Assembly: GCA_016861025.1 (NCBI GenBank)
Contig: BOKO01000031.1
Coordinates: 10,001-61,591 of the forward strand
Source of the DNA: Chloroflexota bacterium
GTDB taxonomy: Bacteria > Chloroflexota > Anaerolineae > Caldilineales > Caldilineaceae
Direction of reading: 5' to 3'
Length of the DNA: 51,591 nucleotides
In this document: positions 43,795 through 51,056 of the stretch, one piece after another
Layout: the number at the start of each line of letters is the position of its first letter
Numbering within the stretch: the first letter of the stretch is position 1
Position numbers and translations under genes: made by a program
Notes under the pieces: generated by a model
The model's input: only the letters and a program-made list of their open reading frames with translations
Told to the model about the DNA's origin: nothing
Databases searched by the model: none

Positions 43795-43884
43795 AAATTG
43801 CGCAGGTTGCCCCACCTTCCTAAAGTTTTGGAGCTTCTGGGTAGGCGGTATCCAACGAGGAAGTTTTACCAACTGCGCAACTTT
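43795..43884. repeat. Long inverted repeat in the operon's upstream region
   Basis: AAATTGCGCAGGTTG (43795-43809) is complementary to CAACTGCGCAACTTT (43870-43884) with one mismatch; partial pairing (CTTCCT/AGGAAG) continues inside. On the minus strand it lies after the toxin relic and before the molybdoenzyme operon. A possible -10 (TATACT, 43694-43689, minus strand) with no good -35 is the only promoter-like signal in 43648-43794, as expected for an activator-dependent promoter. Confidence 0.5.
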
Positions 43885-43891
43885 TGTCTTT

Positions 43892-44090
43892 TCAGGTGGC
43901 GCTCACGCGTATCAACTGTCCTGGGGTGAGTCTTGCAAGATAAGATTCAATCGCTGGAATGAGAGGCTTCACGTCGCTATAACGATTTGTCTTGGCGACA
44001 ACCAGAATGATGGCCAGGTCAAGAGTCGAATTGTGGGTCGAAATCGTAGCGCAGGCGATGGTCAAGCTGTTCATCAAGCAGCACGCGCAT
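43892..44090 (-). pseudogene. Disrupted DUF5615 PIN-like toxin
   Basis: The start at ATG 44090 reads MRVLLDEQLDHRLRYDFDPQ and stops at TGA 44021-44019. In another frame, from about 44018, LDLAIILVVAKTNRYSDV and TPGQLIRV continue to a stop at 43892. These are the first and last parts of one DUF5615 protein (about 110-115 residues), so a stretch of roughly 35-50 codons has been lost together with frame. The ATG overlaps the DUF433 gene by 17 bases, the normal layout of this toxin-antitoxin pair. Confidence 0.8.
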
Positions 44091-44304
44091 GTATTACTCT
44101 GGATGAAGCGCTTTGAAAAGCAAATTCAAGAAATGCTTCTGCTTGCTGACGACTGACCGAAGGAAATCCTGCAAGAAAATCCTCCAGCGTATCGCCGGCC
44201 TTCAGGTGATCAAGTAAACTAGACACAGGTACGCGTGTGCCAGCAAAAACGAGCGCACCGTGCATGACCTCCTGGTTCTGTGAAACGATTTCTGTAATAT
44301 TCAT
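44074..44304 (-). CDS. DUF433 antitoxin-like protein
   Basis: 76 residues of the DUF433 family, a small winged-helix-like antitoxin usually paired with a DUF5615 PIN-like nuclease. HGALVFAGTRVPVSSLLDHLKAGDTLEDFLAGFPSVSRQQAEAFLEFA is the family core. ATG 44304 follows AAGGGTGGTGG. The gene is intact, but its partner downstream is broken, so it survives as a solo antitoxin. A TATAAT-type promoter lies 50 bases upstream. Confidence 0.88.
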   Translation of the reverse strand: MNITEIVSQNQEVMHGALVFAGTRVPVSSLLDHLKAGDTLEDFLAGFPSVSRQQAEAFLEFAFQSASSRVIHARAA

Positions 44305-44353
44305 GTCCACCACCCTTTCCGACACCTACATAAACACCCTTATGACATGACAC

Positions 44354-44362
44354 ATTATACCA
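44354..44362 (-). promoter_or_regulatory. Extended -10 promoter of the DUF433 gene
   Basis: On the minus strand TGG-TATAAT (44362-44354), an extended -10 with a perfect hexamer. The -35 region is poor. Confidence 0.5.
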
Positions 44363-44386
44363 CGTTGTCACAGTCCATTATCATGT

Positions 44387-45055
44387 TTACATCAACCCAC
44401 GCTGTTTCGCTTCACTTACCGCCGCGCGGCGATTGACGGCGTGCAATTTTGCCAGGATGTGGCGCACGTGGGTCTTGACGGTGTGGATGCTGAGCGTGAG
44501 CTGGTCGGCGATTTCGCTGTCAGACGCGCCGGTGGCGATGAGTTGCAGCACTTCACGTTCGCGCCAGGTCAGCTCCTGGTCACTGGCGTCTCCGGTTGCG
44601 GCGGCTGGGGCGGGCTGTGACGCCAGCCGTGCAAACTCATCCATCAGTCGCGCCGCCAGCTTTGGCGGCAAGATCGCTTCGCCAGCCAGCGCCGCACGCA
44701 CCCCGCGCAAAAACTCCGCCGAGTTGGTGTTCTTGAGCAGATAGCCGTTGGCACCCGCCCGGATCGCAGCGAAGAGATGCTCGTCGTCGTCATGGATGGT
44801 GAGCATGACAATGCGCAGCTCCGCCAGTTCGGGCGTGGCGCGGATCAGTCGCACCGCCTCCACCCCGTTGCAGATGGGCATCGAGATGTCCATCACCAGC
44901 AGCGCCGGGCGCAGCTCACGCGCCAGCATGAGCGCCTCGAAGCCGTCGCTGGCCTGACCCACCACCTGCAGGTCAGGCTGACTGTCGATCAAGCCAGCCA
45001 ACCCGGCGCGGAAAAGTTCGTGATCATCAGCCAGCAACAGTCGCCAGCGGCTCAT
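44387..45055 (-). CDS. NarL/FixJ-type response regulator
   Basis: 222 residues. A receiver domain (1-120) with acidic pair Asp10-Asp11, phosphoacceptor Asp56 (LLVMDISMP), Thr86 and a conserved Lys in GYLLKNT. A LuxR-type helix-turn-helix follows (about 160-218; LTWREREVLQLIATGASDSEIADQL, VKTHVRHILAKL). It overlaps the histidine kinase gene by 29 bases, so the two form one two-component system. The nearby respiratory genes make nitrate or nitrite control plausible, but the DNA target is unknown. Confidence 0.93.
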   Translation of the reverse strand: MSRWRLLLADDHELFRAGLAGLIDSQPDLQVVGQASDGFEALMLARELRPALLVMDISMPICNGVEAVRLIRATPELAELRIVMLTIHDDDEHLFAAIRAGANGYLLKNTNSAEFLRGVRAALAGEAILPPKLAARLMDEFARLASQPAPAAATGDASDQELTWREREVLQLIATGASDSEIADQLTLSIHTVKTHVRHILAKLHAVNRRAAVSEAKQRGLM

Positions 45056-46931
45056 CGGGTCGCTCCTTAGCTAATGGGAAGGTCGCCATGATCATTGCGC
45101 CGGCGCCGGGTTGCGCCTGCACGCTCAGTGCGCCGCCGCTGCGTTCGGCGCGCGCCCGCATGATCGCCAGCCCCAGGTGCGCGCTGGCATCCACAGCGGT
45201 TGGGTCAAAGCCGCGCCCGTCATCGCGCACGGTGATGCGCACCACCTCGCCGTCGCGTGCCGCGCACACGATGACCTGCTGCGCGCCTGCATGACGCCAA
45301 ACATTGGTCAGCGCCTCGCGCACGATATGCAACGCCTGCTGGCGCGCCAGCGGCGTCACCGTCAGGGCGTCGGGATGGTCGATGGTCAGTGTGATGCTCA
45401 TGCCGGTGGCGGCTTGCACTTCGGCGATGCAGGCGCGCAGGTCCGCCGCCAGCGCCGCTTGTGCGGCGGGCGCGGTGTGCAACCCGGTCAGCGCAGCGCG
45501 CACCTGGGCGTAGGCGCGCGTCGTCGCACCGCGCATCTCAGCCAGCACCCGCGCGGCGCTCTGTGCGTCGCCGTCGCCGATCGCCGCCTCCAGCCGATCC
45601 GCCTTGAAGTTGAGGAAGCTGAGCGTCTGCGCCAAGTTATCGTGGAGCTCGGCGGCCAGCCGGTCGCGTTCGGCCTGGGTTGCGCTACGCTCCGCCTGGG
45701 CGCGGCCCTGCTCCACCAGCCGGGCGTTGACAATCGCCACCGCCGCCGCATTCGCCAGCAACGCAAGCGCGGCCTGCTCTTCAGGTTCAAAGTCGATGGC
45801 GACAGGGCGCACCACGCAGAGCGCGCCCAATGTGGCGTCGCCGGCGCGCAGGGGTGTGGCGACGCACTGGCCGGCGGCGACGCTGCGCAGAAAGCCGCAA
45901 CTGGCGCAGGCGCTCTCCGTCACGACCGTGCGTTGCTCGCCGATCACCTGGCGGGGCAACGCGGCGTCCACAGGCTGGCGCAGGTCAGGTTTTGCCACAC
46001 CTGCGCCGCTGCCCGCGGCAAGACGCAGGGTCATCGCCTCCTCGTCGAGCAGGCAAAGCGCGGCGGCGGAGCCAGCCATGAGCGCCCGTGCGCGATCGGT
46101 GACCGAATCGAGCAGTTGGGCAAGCTCCAGTTGGGCGGCGATCTCCTGGCTGAATTCGAAGGCGGTGGTCAGTTCCTGGGTGCGCTGATGGACGCGCGCC
46201 TCCAGGTGGCGCTGGCTGGCAAGCACCTCGGCGCGCAAGGCGTCGAACGCAGCGGCGAGACGGCGCAACTCCTCATCGGCAAAGGTCGGAACTTCACTCT
46301 CCAACTCACCGGCGGCCATGCGTCCGGCGACGGCGCCCAGCGCGGCGAGCGGGTTCACCACATGGCGCTGCGTCACGCGATAGCCGAGCCACAGCAACAG
46401 CAACGCCAGCAGCAGGAAGCTCACCTGAATCACCTGCAAGCGCTGCACCTTTGCTTCGGCCTGGGCTGCCAGTCGCGCCACGACGCTATCCAACGCATCA
46501 AGCAGCGCCAGCGAAGTTGTCATCAGCGACGCACCAGCTTCACCATCCACCCCGCGCACAAGCTCAGCGTCGAAGCGTAGCCATGCCTGTCGCGCCTCCA
46601 CCAACGCTGCACGCACGGCGTCGTCATCGGGCGGCGGCAACACGACAGGCTCTCCGCTGGCGTCGAGCGCAGCTCCGCCCTGCTCCAGCGCAGTCAGCGT
46701 CTCGGCAAAACGCTGGCGACTGGCGGCGAGCAGCGGATCGCCCGGCGCAGCTAACGCCAGCCAGGTCATCTGCTGCGACAACATGCGCTGGCGGCCGGCC
46801 AGGTTGATGAGCAGCGCGTCATGACGCTGGCTGGCGACGACGGCGTAGGTGACTGCCACTGCGGCCACCACTAGCGCCAGGAAAGCCAGAAAAAGCGAGC
46901 TCAAATAGAGACGCAGGGAGTTGACCTTCAT
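45027..46931 (-). CDS. NarX-like sensor histidine kinase
   Basis: 634 residues. Membrane helix 1 (about 9-31), then an outside sensor beginning LINLAGRQRMLSQQM, which resembles the nitrate-binding P-box of NarX/NarQ and the PilJ-N domain. Membrane helix 2 (about 155-177) is followed by HAMP, a coiled coil, a GAF domain (about 265-410) with several cysteines, a HisKA_3 phosphoacceptor His430 (LAAELHDNLAQTLS), and an HATPase domain to the end (RDDGRGFDPTAV). ATG 46931 is taken from the position of the first membrane helix; no strong SD is seen. The frame is open upstream to 47120, but that part overlaps the riboswitch. A sensor of nitrate or nitrite is the likeliest reading. Confidence 0.88.
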   Translation of the reverse strand: MKVNSLRLYLSSLFLAFLALVVAAVAVTYAVVASQRHDALLINLAGRQRMLSQQMTWLALAAPGDPLLAASRQRFAETLTALEQGGAALDASGEPVVLPPPDDDAVRAALVEARQAWLRFDAELVRGVDGEAGASLMTTSLALLDALDSVVARLAAQAEAKVQRLQVIQVSFLLLALLLLWLGYRVTQRHVVNPLAALGAVAGRMAAGELESEVPTFADEELRRLAAAFDALRAEVLASQRHLEARVHQRTQELTTAFEFSQEIAAQLELAQLLDSVTDRARALMAGSAAALCLLDEEAMTLRLAAGSGAGVAKPDLRQPVDAALPRQVIGEQRTVVTESACASCGFLRSVAAGQCVATPLRAGDATLGALCVVRPVAIDFEPEEQAALALLANAAAVAIVNARLVEQGRAQAERSATQAERDRLAAELHDNLAQTLSFLNFKADRLEAAIGDGDAQSAARVLAEMRGATTRAYAQVRAALTGLHTAPAAQAALAADLRACIAEVQAATGMSITLTIDHPDALTVTPLARQQALHIVREALTNVWRHAGAQQVIVCAARDGEVVRITVRDDGRGFDPTAVDASAHLGLAIMRARAERSGGALSVQAQPGAGAMIMATFPLAKERPDEPLATVAG

Positions 46932-46977
46932 GCGCTTATTGTACACCAGCCGATTCTTTTTGCTTGATCGACATAGA

Positions 46978-46995
46978 CATCGCCTTCGGCGTGAC
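46978..46995. repeat. REP-like repeat half-copy
   Basis: CATCGCCTTCGGCGTGAC is an exact match to the reverse complement of part of the arm at 50945-50968. It lies between the histidine kinase start and the riboswitch promoter. Confidence 0.55.
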
Positions 46996-47044
46996 AGACC
47001 GAAATACTGCCAAGACGCCTGCGCGCAAAAACGAGAAATCAGAA

Positions 47045-47072
47045 TAGACAAACTCGAACAATCGTTTATAAT
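47045..47072 (+). promoter_or_regulatory. Promoter of the riboswitch-ATPase transcript
   Basis: TAGACA (47045-47050), a 16-base spacer and a perfect TATAAT (47067-47072). The start is expected about 47079, six bases before the riboswitch P1 stem. Confidence 0.65.
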
Positions 47073-47084
47073 ATACAGTAGCTC

Positions 47085-47170
47085 CGATGGGGAGTAGCCG
47101 CCCGCAAGCGGGTTGTGCAATCGTCAAAACGGACATTCGTCCCGGTTGCCCAGGAAAGGCAAGACCATCG
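47085..47170 (+). ncRNA. yybP-ykoY (manganese) riboswitch
   Basis: The hallmark elements of this class are in order: GGGGAGTAGCC (47089-47099 region), a hairpin CCCGC-AA-GCGGG, CGTCAA (47122-47127), a second hairpin GGAC-ATTC-GTCC, and GGCAAGACC (47158-47166). The P1 stem CGATGG (47085-47090) pairs exactly with CCATCG (47165-47170). The class binds Mn2+ and usually turns on exporters. It precedes a P-type Ca/Mn ATPase gene. Confidence 0.9.
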
Positions 47171-47196
47171 TCACAGATGTGGCGGTGGTCTTTTTT
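47163..47196 (+). terminator. Switchable terminator of the manganese riboswitch
   Basis: GACCATCG (47163-47170) can pair with CGGTGGTC (47183-47190; one G-U), followed directly by TTTTTT (47191-47196). The 5' arm is the same sequence used in riboswitch stem P1, so ligand-stabilised P1 would prevent the terminator: an ON switch for Mn2+. Confidence 0.85.
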
Positions 47197-47249
47197 GTTT
47201 GCCGCCAGTGTGAAAAATTCTGAGCAACATATTTGAGAAGGAGACTGTA

Positions 47250-49985
47250 ATGATGGAAGACAAGACAAACTGGCATCTACAAAGTCTGGAGGATGTCTGG
47301 CGGCGCATCCAATCCAGCCCGAGCGGGCTTTCCAATGGAGAAGCGGCGGCGCGACTGGCTAAGTTTGGCCCAAACGAATTGAAGGAAAAACACGCGCGCG
47401 GCCCCTGGAAAATCCTGTGGGAGCAGTTCACGGCAACCATGGTGTTAATCCTGATTGCGGCAGGCGTCGTCTCCGCCCTGTTGGGCAAGTGGCAAGAAGC
47501 CTCGGCTATTTTTGCGATCGTGTTGTTGTTCGGGCTGTTGGGTTTTTTCCAGGAATACCGCGCTGAAAAAGCGATGGCGGCGCTCAAAAAACTGGCAACC
47601 CCTCAGGTGCGCGTCCAACGCGAAGGGCGGGTGCACGAAATCTCGGCGCGCGACCTGGTTCCGGGCGATGTGGTTTTGCTGGAAGCGGGGAATTTCGTCC
47701 CTGCGGATTTACGCCTGACAGAGAGCATCAACCTGCGCATTCAGGAAGCCGCTCTGACCGGTGAATCAGATGCGGTCGAAAAATCCACCCATACTCTTGA
47801 AAGAGCTGATCTGCCGCTTGGCGACCGCGTCAACATGGCCTACATGGGCACTACGGTGACCTATGGGCGCGGCGTAGGGGTGGTTGTCGCCACCGGGATG
47901 CAAACCGAATTGGGCAACATCGCCAACCTGCTCCAGCGAGCCGAGGACGAATCCACACCTCTGCAAAAACGGCTTGACCGGTTGGGCAGGTTGCTGGCTG
48001 TGGTCGGCGTAATTGTCGCGGCGCTGCTCGCTCTCTTTGAAATTGTACGCGGCGCGCCATGGGCGGACGCTTTTTTGCTGGCAGTCAGTGTCGCAGTGGC
48101 TGTTGTGCCTGAAGGCCTGCCCGCAGTGGTGACCATCACCCTGGCGATGGGGGCGCGACGGATGCTGGCTCGCAACGCTCTCATCCGCAAACTACCCGCA
48201 GTCGAGACGCTTGGCTCGGTTACAACCATCTGCTCAGACAAGACTGGCACCCTCACCGAAAATCGCATGACTGTCACTGTGTTGGATGTGGCGGGGTATC
48301 GGATCGAAGTGAGCGAGGAGACCGATCAGCGCGGCCACGGGGTGGTGGAACTGAACGCAGAAGCGCTGACCACGCCCAAAGGCTCGCTCAGCCTGTTGTT
48401 GATTGGCGGCGCACTATGCAACGACGCCCGTCTACAAATGGTTGATGGTTCGGGCGGAAAGAAGCTTTACGCCATCGGCGATCCGACGGAGGGGGCGCTG
48501 GTGGTGGCGGCGGCTAAATTCGGGATAATGAAGGCCGATTTGGAGCGTCATATGCCGCGGGTGGGTGAGCTCCCCTTCGATTCTGAACGAAAACGTATGA
48601 CCACCCTGCACAACCTGGAGCACAGCGAGCACTCCGCTATCCAAGAGTTGTTGAAGGCGGTTGCGCCGCGGGCCACCCATATTTCGTTCACCAAAGGCTC
48701 GGTGGATGGACTGCTGGATGTTTCAACGCATGTCTGGGAAAACGGGGCGCGCCACCCACTGACGACCGAGTATCGCACCCGCATCGAGGCCGCCAACCGT
48801 TCGCTGGCCGAAAATGGAATGCGTGTACTGGGGGTGGCTTTCAAGACCTATGAGCAGCTTGGCAGCGCCACCGCGCTCGAAACCGGACTGACCATCGTCG
48901 GGTTTGTCGGCATCATTGACCCACCACGGGCGGAGGTGAAAGAGGCAGTGGCGCAGGCCAAAAGTGCAGGCATCCGCCCGGTGATGATCACTGGCGACCA
49001 CCCACTGACCGCCCTGCATATCGCGCGTGAGTTGGGCATTGCAGATGATAAAAGCCGGGCGATGACCGGCGCAGAGCTGGACAAGCTCAACGATGAGCAG
49101 TTGCGTCAGCTAGTGGAGCAGATTGCAGTCTTTGCACGCGTCTCACCGGAGCACAAACTGCGGATTGTGAACGCCTTGCAGGCGCGCGGTCATGTGGTCG
49201 CAATGACCGGCGACGGTGTGAACGACGCCCCCGCCCTGAAAACCGCCGACATCGGCGTGGCGATGGGCGTCACCGGCACAGATGTCTCGAAGGAAGCCGC
49301 AACAATGGTTTTGCAGGATGACAATTTCAAGACCATCGTGGCAGCGGTGGAGGAAGGTCGCGTCATCTACGACAACCTGCGCAAATTCGTTAAATTCTCG
49401 ATTGGCGGCAATGTCGGCAAAATTCTGGTGATGTTGGCGGGCGTGCTGATCGGTCTTCCCGCCCCACTGTTGCCCCTGCAACTGCTCTGGCTCAACCTGC
49501 TGACCGACGGCCTGCTTGGGATGGGTTTGGGGTTGGAACCTGCCGAACGGAATGTGATGAAGCGCAAACCGATTGCGCCAAATGCAGGCATCTTCAGCGA
49601 CGGCGTTGGCGGACAGGTGATACGCTTTGGTGTGTTGATTGGCGCGCTCTCGCTTGGGATAGGTGCATGGCGCTACTTCGCCGGTTACGAAAGTTGGCAG
49701 ACAATCATGTTCACCACCCTGGCTTTTGCACAAGTCTGGCAGGCGATAGGCATTCGCAGCGGCAACGACTCGATTTTCAAGGTCGGCCTGCTCTCGAACA
49801 AACCTTTGTTCGGGTTAGCGGCGGCAGTGGTCGTCGCGCAGATGGCGGCAATTTACGTCCCGACCTTACAGGATTATCTCAAGACCACAGCGTTGACCTT
49901 GCCTGAATTGTTCTTGAGCATCGGCATAAGTGCATTGGTGTTAGTGTATGCAGAGCTCGAAAAACTGTTTGCAAACCAACGGTAG
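47250..49985 (+). CDS. P-type cation ATPase, type IIA Ca2+/Mn2+ exporter
   Basis: 911 residues with the full P2A layout: cation ATPase N-terminal domain, actuator TGES (residues 170-173), M4 VVPEGLPA, phosphorylation Asp330 in SDKTGTLT, ATP-binding SKGSVDGLL-type segment, GDGVNDAP hinge, and C-terminal helices. M5 keeps an Asn (SIGGNVGK) and M6 has LLWLNLLTDG, the Asn/Asp pair that binds Ca2+ or Mn2+. About ten membrane helices. It pumps divalent cations out of the cytosol. The Mn riboswitch directly upstream argues for manganese export in vivo. SD GAAGGAGA precedes ATG 47250 (47253 also possible). Confidence 0.93.
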   Translation: MMEDKTNWHLQSLEDVWRRIQSSPSGLSNGEAAARLAKFGPNELKEKHARGPWKILWEQFTATMVLILIAAGVVSALLGKWQEASAIFAIVLLFGLLGFFQEYRAEKAMAALKKLATPQVRVQREGRVHEISARDLVPGDVVLLEAGNFVPADLRLTESINLRIQEAALTGESDAVEKSTHTLERADLPLGDRVNMAYMGTTVTYGRGVGVVVATGMQTELGNIANLLQRAEDESTPLQKRLDRLGRLLAVVGVIVAALLALFEIVRGAPWADAFLLAVSVAVAVVPEGLPAVVTITLAMGARRMLARNALIRKLPAVETLGSVTTICSDKTGTLTENRMTVTVLDVAGYRIEVSEETDQRGHGVVELNAEALTTPKGSLSLLLIGGALCNDARLQMVDGSGGKKLYAIGDPTEGALVVAAAKFGIMKADLERHMPRVGELPFDSERKRMTTLHNLEHSEHSAIQELLKAVAPRATHISFTKGSVDGLLDVSTHVWENGARHPLTTEYRTRIEAANRSLAENGMRVLGVAFKTYEQLGSATALETGLTIVGFVGIIDPPRAEVKEAVAQAKSAGIRPVMITGDHPLTALHIARELGIADDKSRAMTGAELDKLNDEQLRQLVEQIAVFARVSPEHKLRIVNALQARGHVVAMTGDGVNDAPALKTADIGVAMGVTGTDVSKEAATMVLQDDNFKTIVAAVEEGRVIYDNLRKFVKFSIGGNVGKILVMLAGVLIGLPAPLLPLQLLWLNLLTDGLLGMGLGLEPAERNVMKRKPIAPNAGIFSDGVGGQVIRFGVLIGALSLGIGAWRYFAGYESWQTIMFTTLAFAQVWQAIGIRSGNDSIFKVGLLSNKPLFGLAAAVVVAQMAAIYVPTLQDYLKTTALTLPELFLSIGISALVLVYAELEKLFANQR

Positions 49986-50089
49986 AAAAAACAAGCGCCC
50001 GTTCTGTCGCCTGGACAGGATTGCACAACTTCACATCGTAGCCACCACAGGTGGCTGCCATGAAATTTTCAATTTTTGAGGTCGATCGC

Positions 50090-50749
50090 ATGATGACAGA
50101 CAAGGCTCTGACTTCCGGTCAGAAAGACATCCACAAGGTATCTCTAGGTGAAAAACTAGAAGCCATTGTTCATGGCATGCCACAAGGCAACATAACGACG
50201 ACACAAATTCTTGGCGTCTTTGAAGACGACGGCCTGCTTTTGCTGTCTATCTTTCTTTCTCTCATTTTCCTGATTCCAATCTCTGTTCCTGGCGTCAGCA
50301 CAGCGTTTGGAACAGCGATTCTCCTGATCGGGATTGCTCGACTTTTCAAACGCCATCTATGGCTTCCAGGAAAGATCGCCGGGCGAACCATTGCTGCTGA
50401 AACATTGACCGCCGGTTTGATGAAGGCGCTTCCCTGGTTTCACCGTCTTGAAAAGATCAGTCATCCTCACCGTTTGCCCTGGCTGACCGGCAACATCCCC
50501 GGCTTGATAAATAAGCTGGCATATATCCTTGCATCCCTCTTGTTGATGGCTCCATTTGGATTGATCCCTTTCAGCAATACGCTCCCGGCGCTTTCCCTCA
50601 TCTTTTTCGCAATCGGGGAGATTGAAAAAGATGGGGGCAGCATCCTGTTGGGGCATCTTTTCACCTTGGCGACGGTTGTTTACTTCGCGGTTCTCGTGGC
50701 GGGCGTTGGCGTTACGGTATGGGAAGGATGGCAATATCTACCCTTTTAG
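50090..50749 (+). CDS. ExoD-like membrane protein
   Basis: 219 residues of the ExoD family, named from a Rhizobium exopolysaccharide and alkali-tolerance gene; the biochemical role is unknown. Features: SLGEKLEAIVHGMPQGNITTTQILGVFEDDGLLLLS, then four membrane helices with PISVPGVSTAFGTAILLIG and APFGLIPFSNTLPALSLIFFAIG. ATG 50090 follows TGAGGT; ATGs at 50051 and 50060 in the same frame are less likely. It lies 105 bases after the ATPase gene, with a small hairpin (AGCCACC-ACA-GGTGGCT, about 50038-50054) between, and could be in the Mn-controlled transcript. Confidence 0.85.
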   Translation: MMTDKALTSGQKDIHKVSLGEKLEAIVHGMPQGNITTTQILGVFEDDGLLLLSIFLSLIFLIPISVPGVSTAFGTAILLIGIARLFKRHLWLPGKIAGRTIAAETLTAGLMKALPWFHRLEKISHPHRLPWLTGNIPGLINKLAYILASLLLMAPFGLIPFSNTLPALSLIFFAIGEIEKDGGSILLGHLFTLATVVYFAVLVAGVGVTVWEGWQYLPF

Positions 50750-50911
50750 TTGTGATTGTCCTTGGTGAAAGAGTAAACCTGCCTCTGTGGGGGCGTCCAG
50801 GACTTTGGGCAGGAAGCAGGAGTCGCACTGGTCAACGCGTTATTGCTGGTGGAACGCTTCATGACCAGGGTAACGCTTGCGCGGGTGTATTTCAAGTTTG
50901 GGGCGCGTGTC

Positions 50912-50968
50912 GTAGGTCATCGCCTCCGGCGTGACATGGCGCCCGTCACGCCGAAGGCGATGACCTAC
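50912..50968. repeat. REP-like palindrome, full copy
   Basis: Arms of 24 bases (50912-50935 and 50945-50968) pair with a single mismatch around a nine-base loop. It is the only complete palindromic copy in the window; the other copies at 18146, 34687 and 46978 are single arms. It lies in the 50750-51056 gap, in which I see no gene, and may also end the ExoD-like transcript. Confidence 0.7.
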
Positions 50969-51056
50969 AAAACAGACTCTGCCCCCAACGCGAAATAGAC
51001 CGCGCTTGCGCCAGGAGAATGATTTACTGCCTTTTGTGTGATATGATCCCAGGGTA

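Noticed and set aside
45111..46580. A 489-codon plus-strand open frame opposite the histidine kinase gene
   Set aside because: Antisense shadow rich in Arg, Gly and His, with no family features.
46932..47120. N-terminal extension of the histidine kinase by 63 residues
   Set aside because: It would be encoded opposite the riboswitch and its promoter, and would place a charged, Arg-rich stretch before the first membrane helix, unlike NarX-type kinases.
47250..49985. Reading the ATPase as a simple calcium pump
   Set aside because: The helix residues fit Ca2+ or Mn2+, but the manganese riboswitch upstream favours Mn2+ export.
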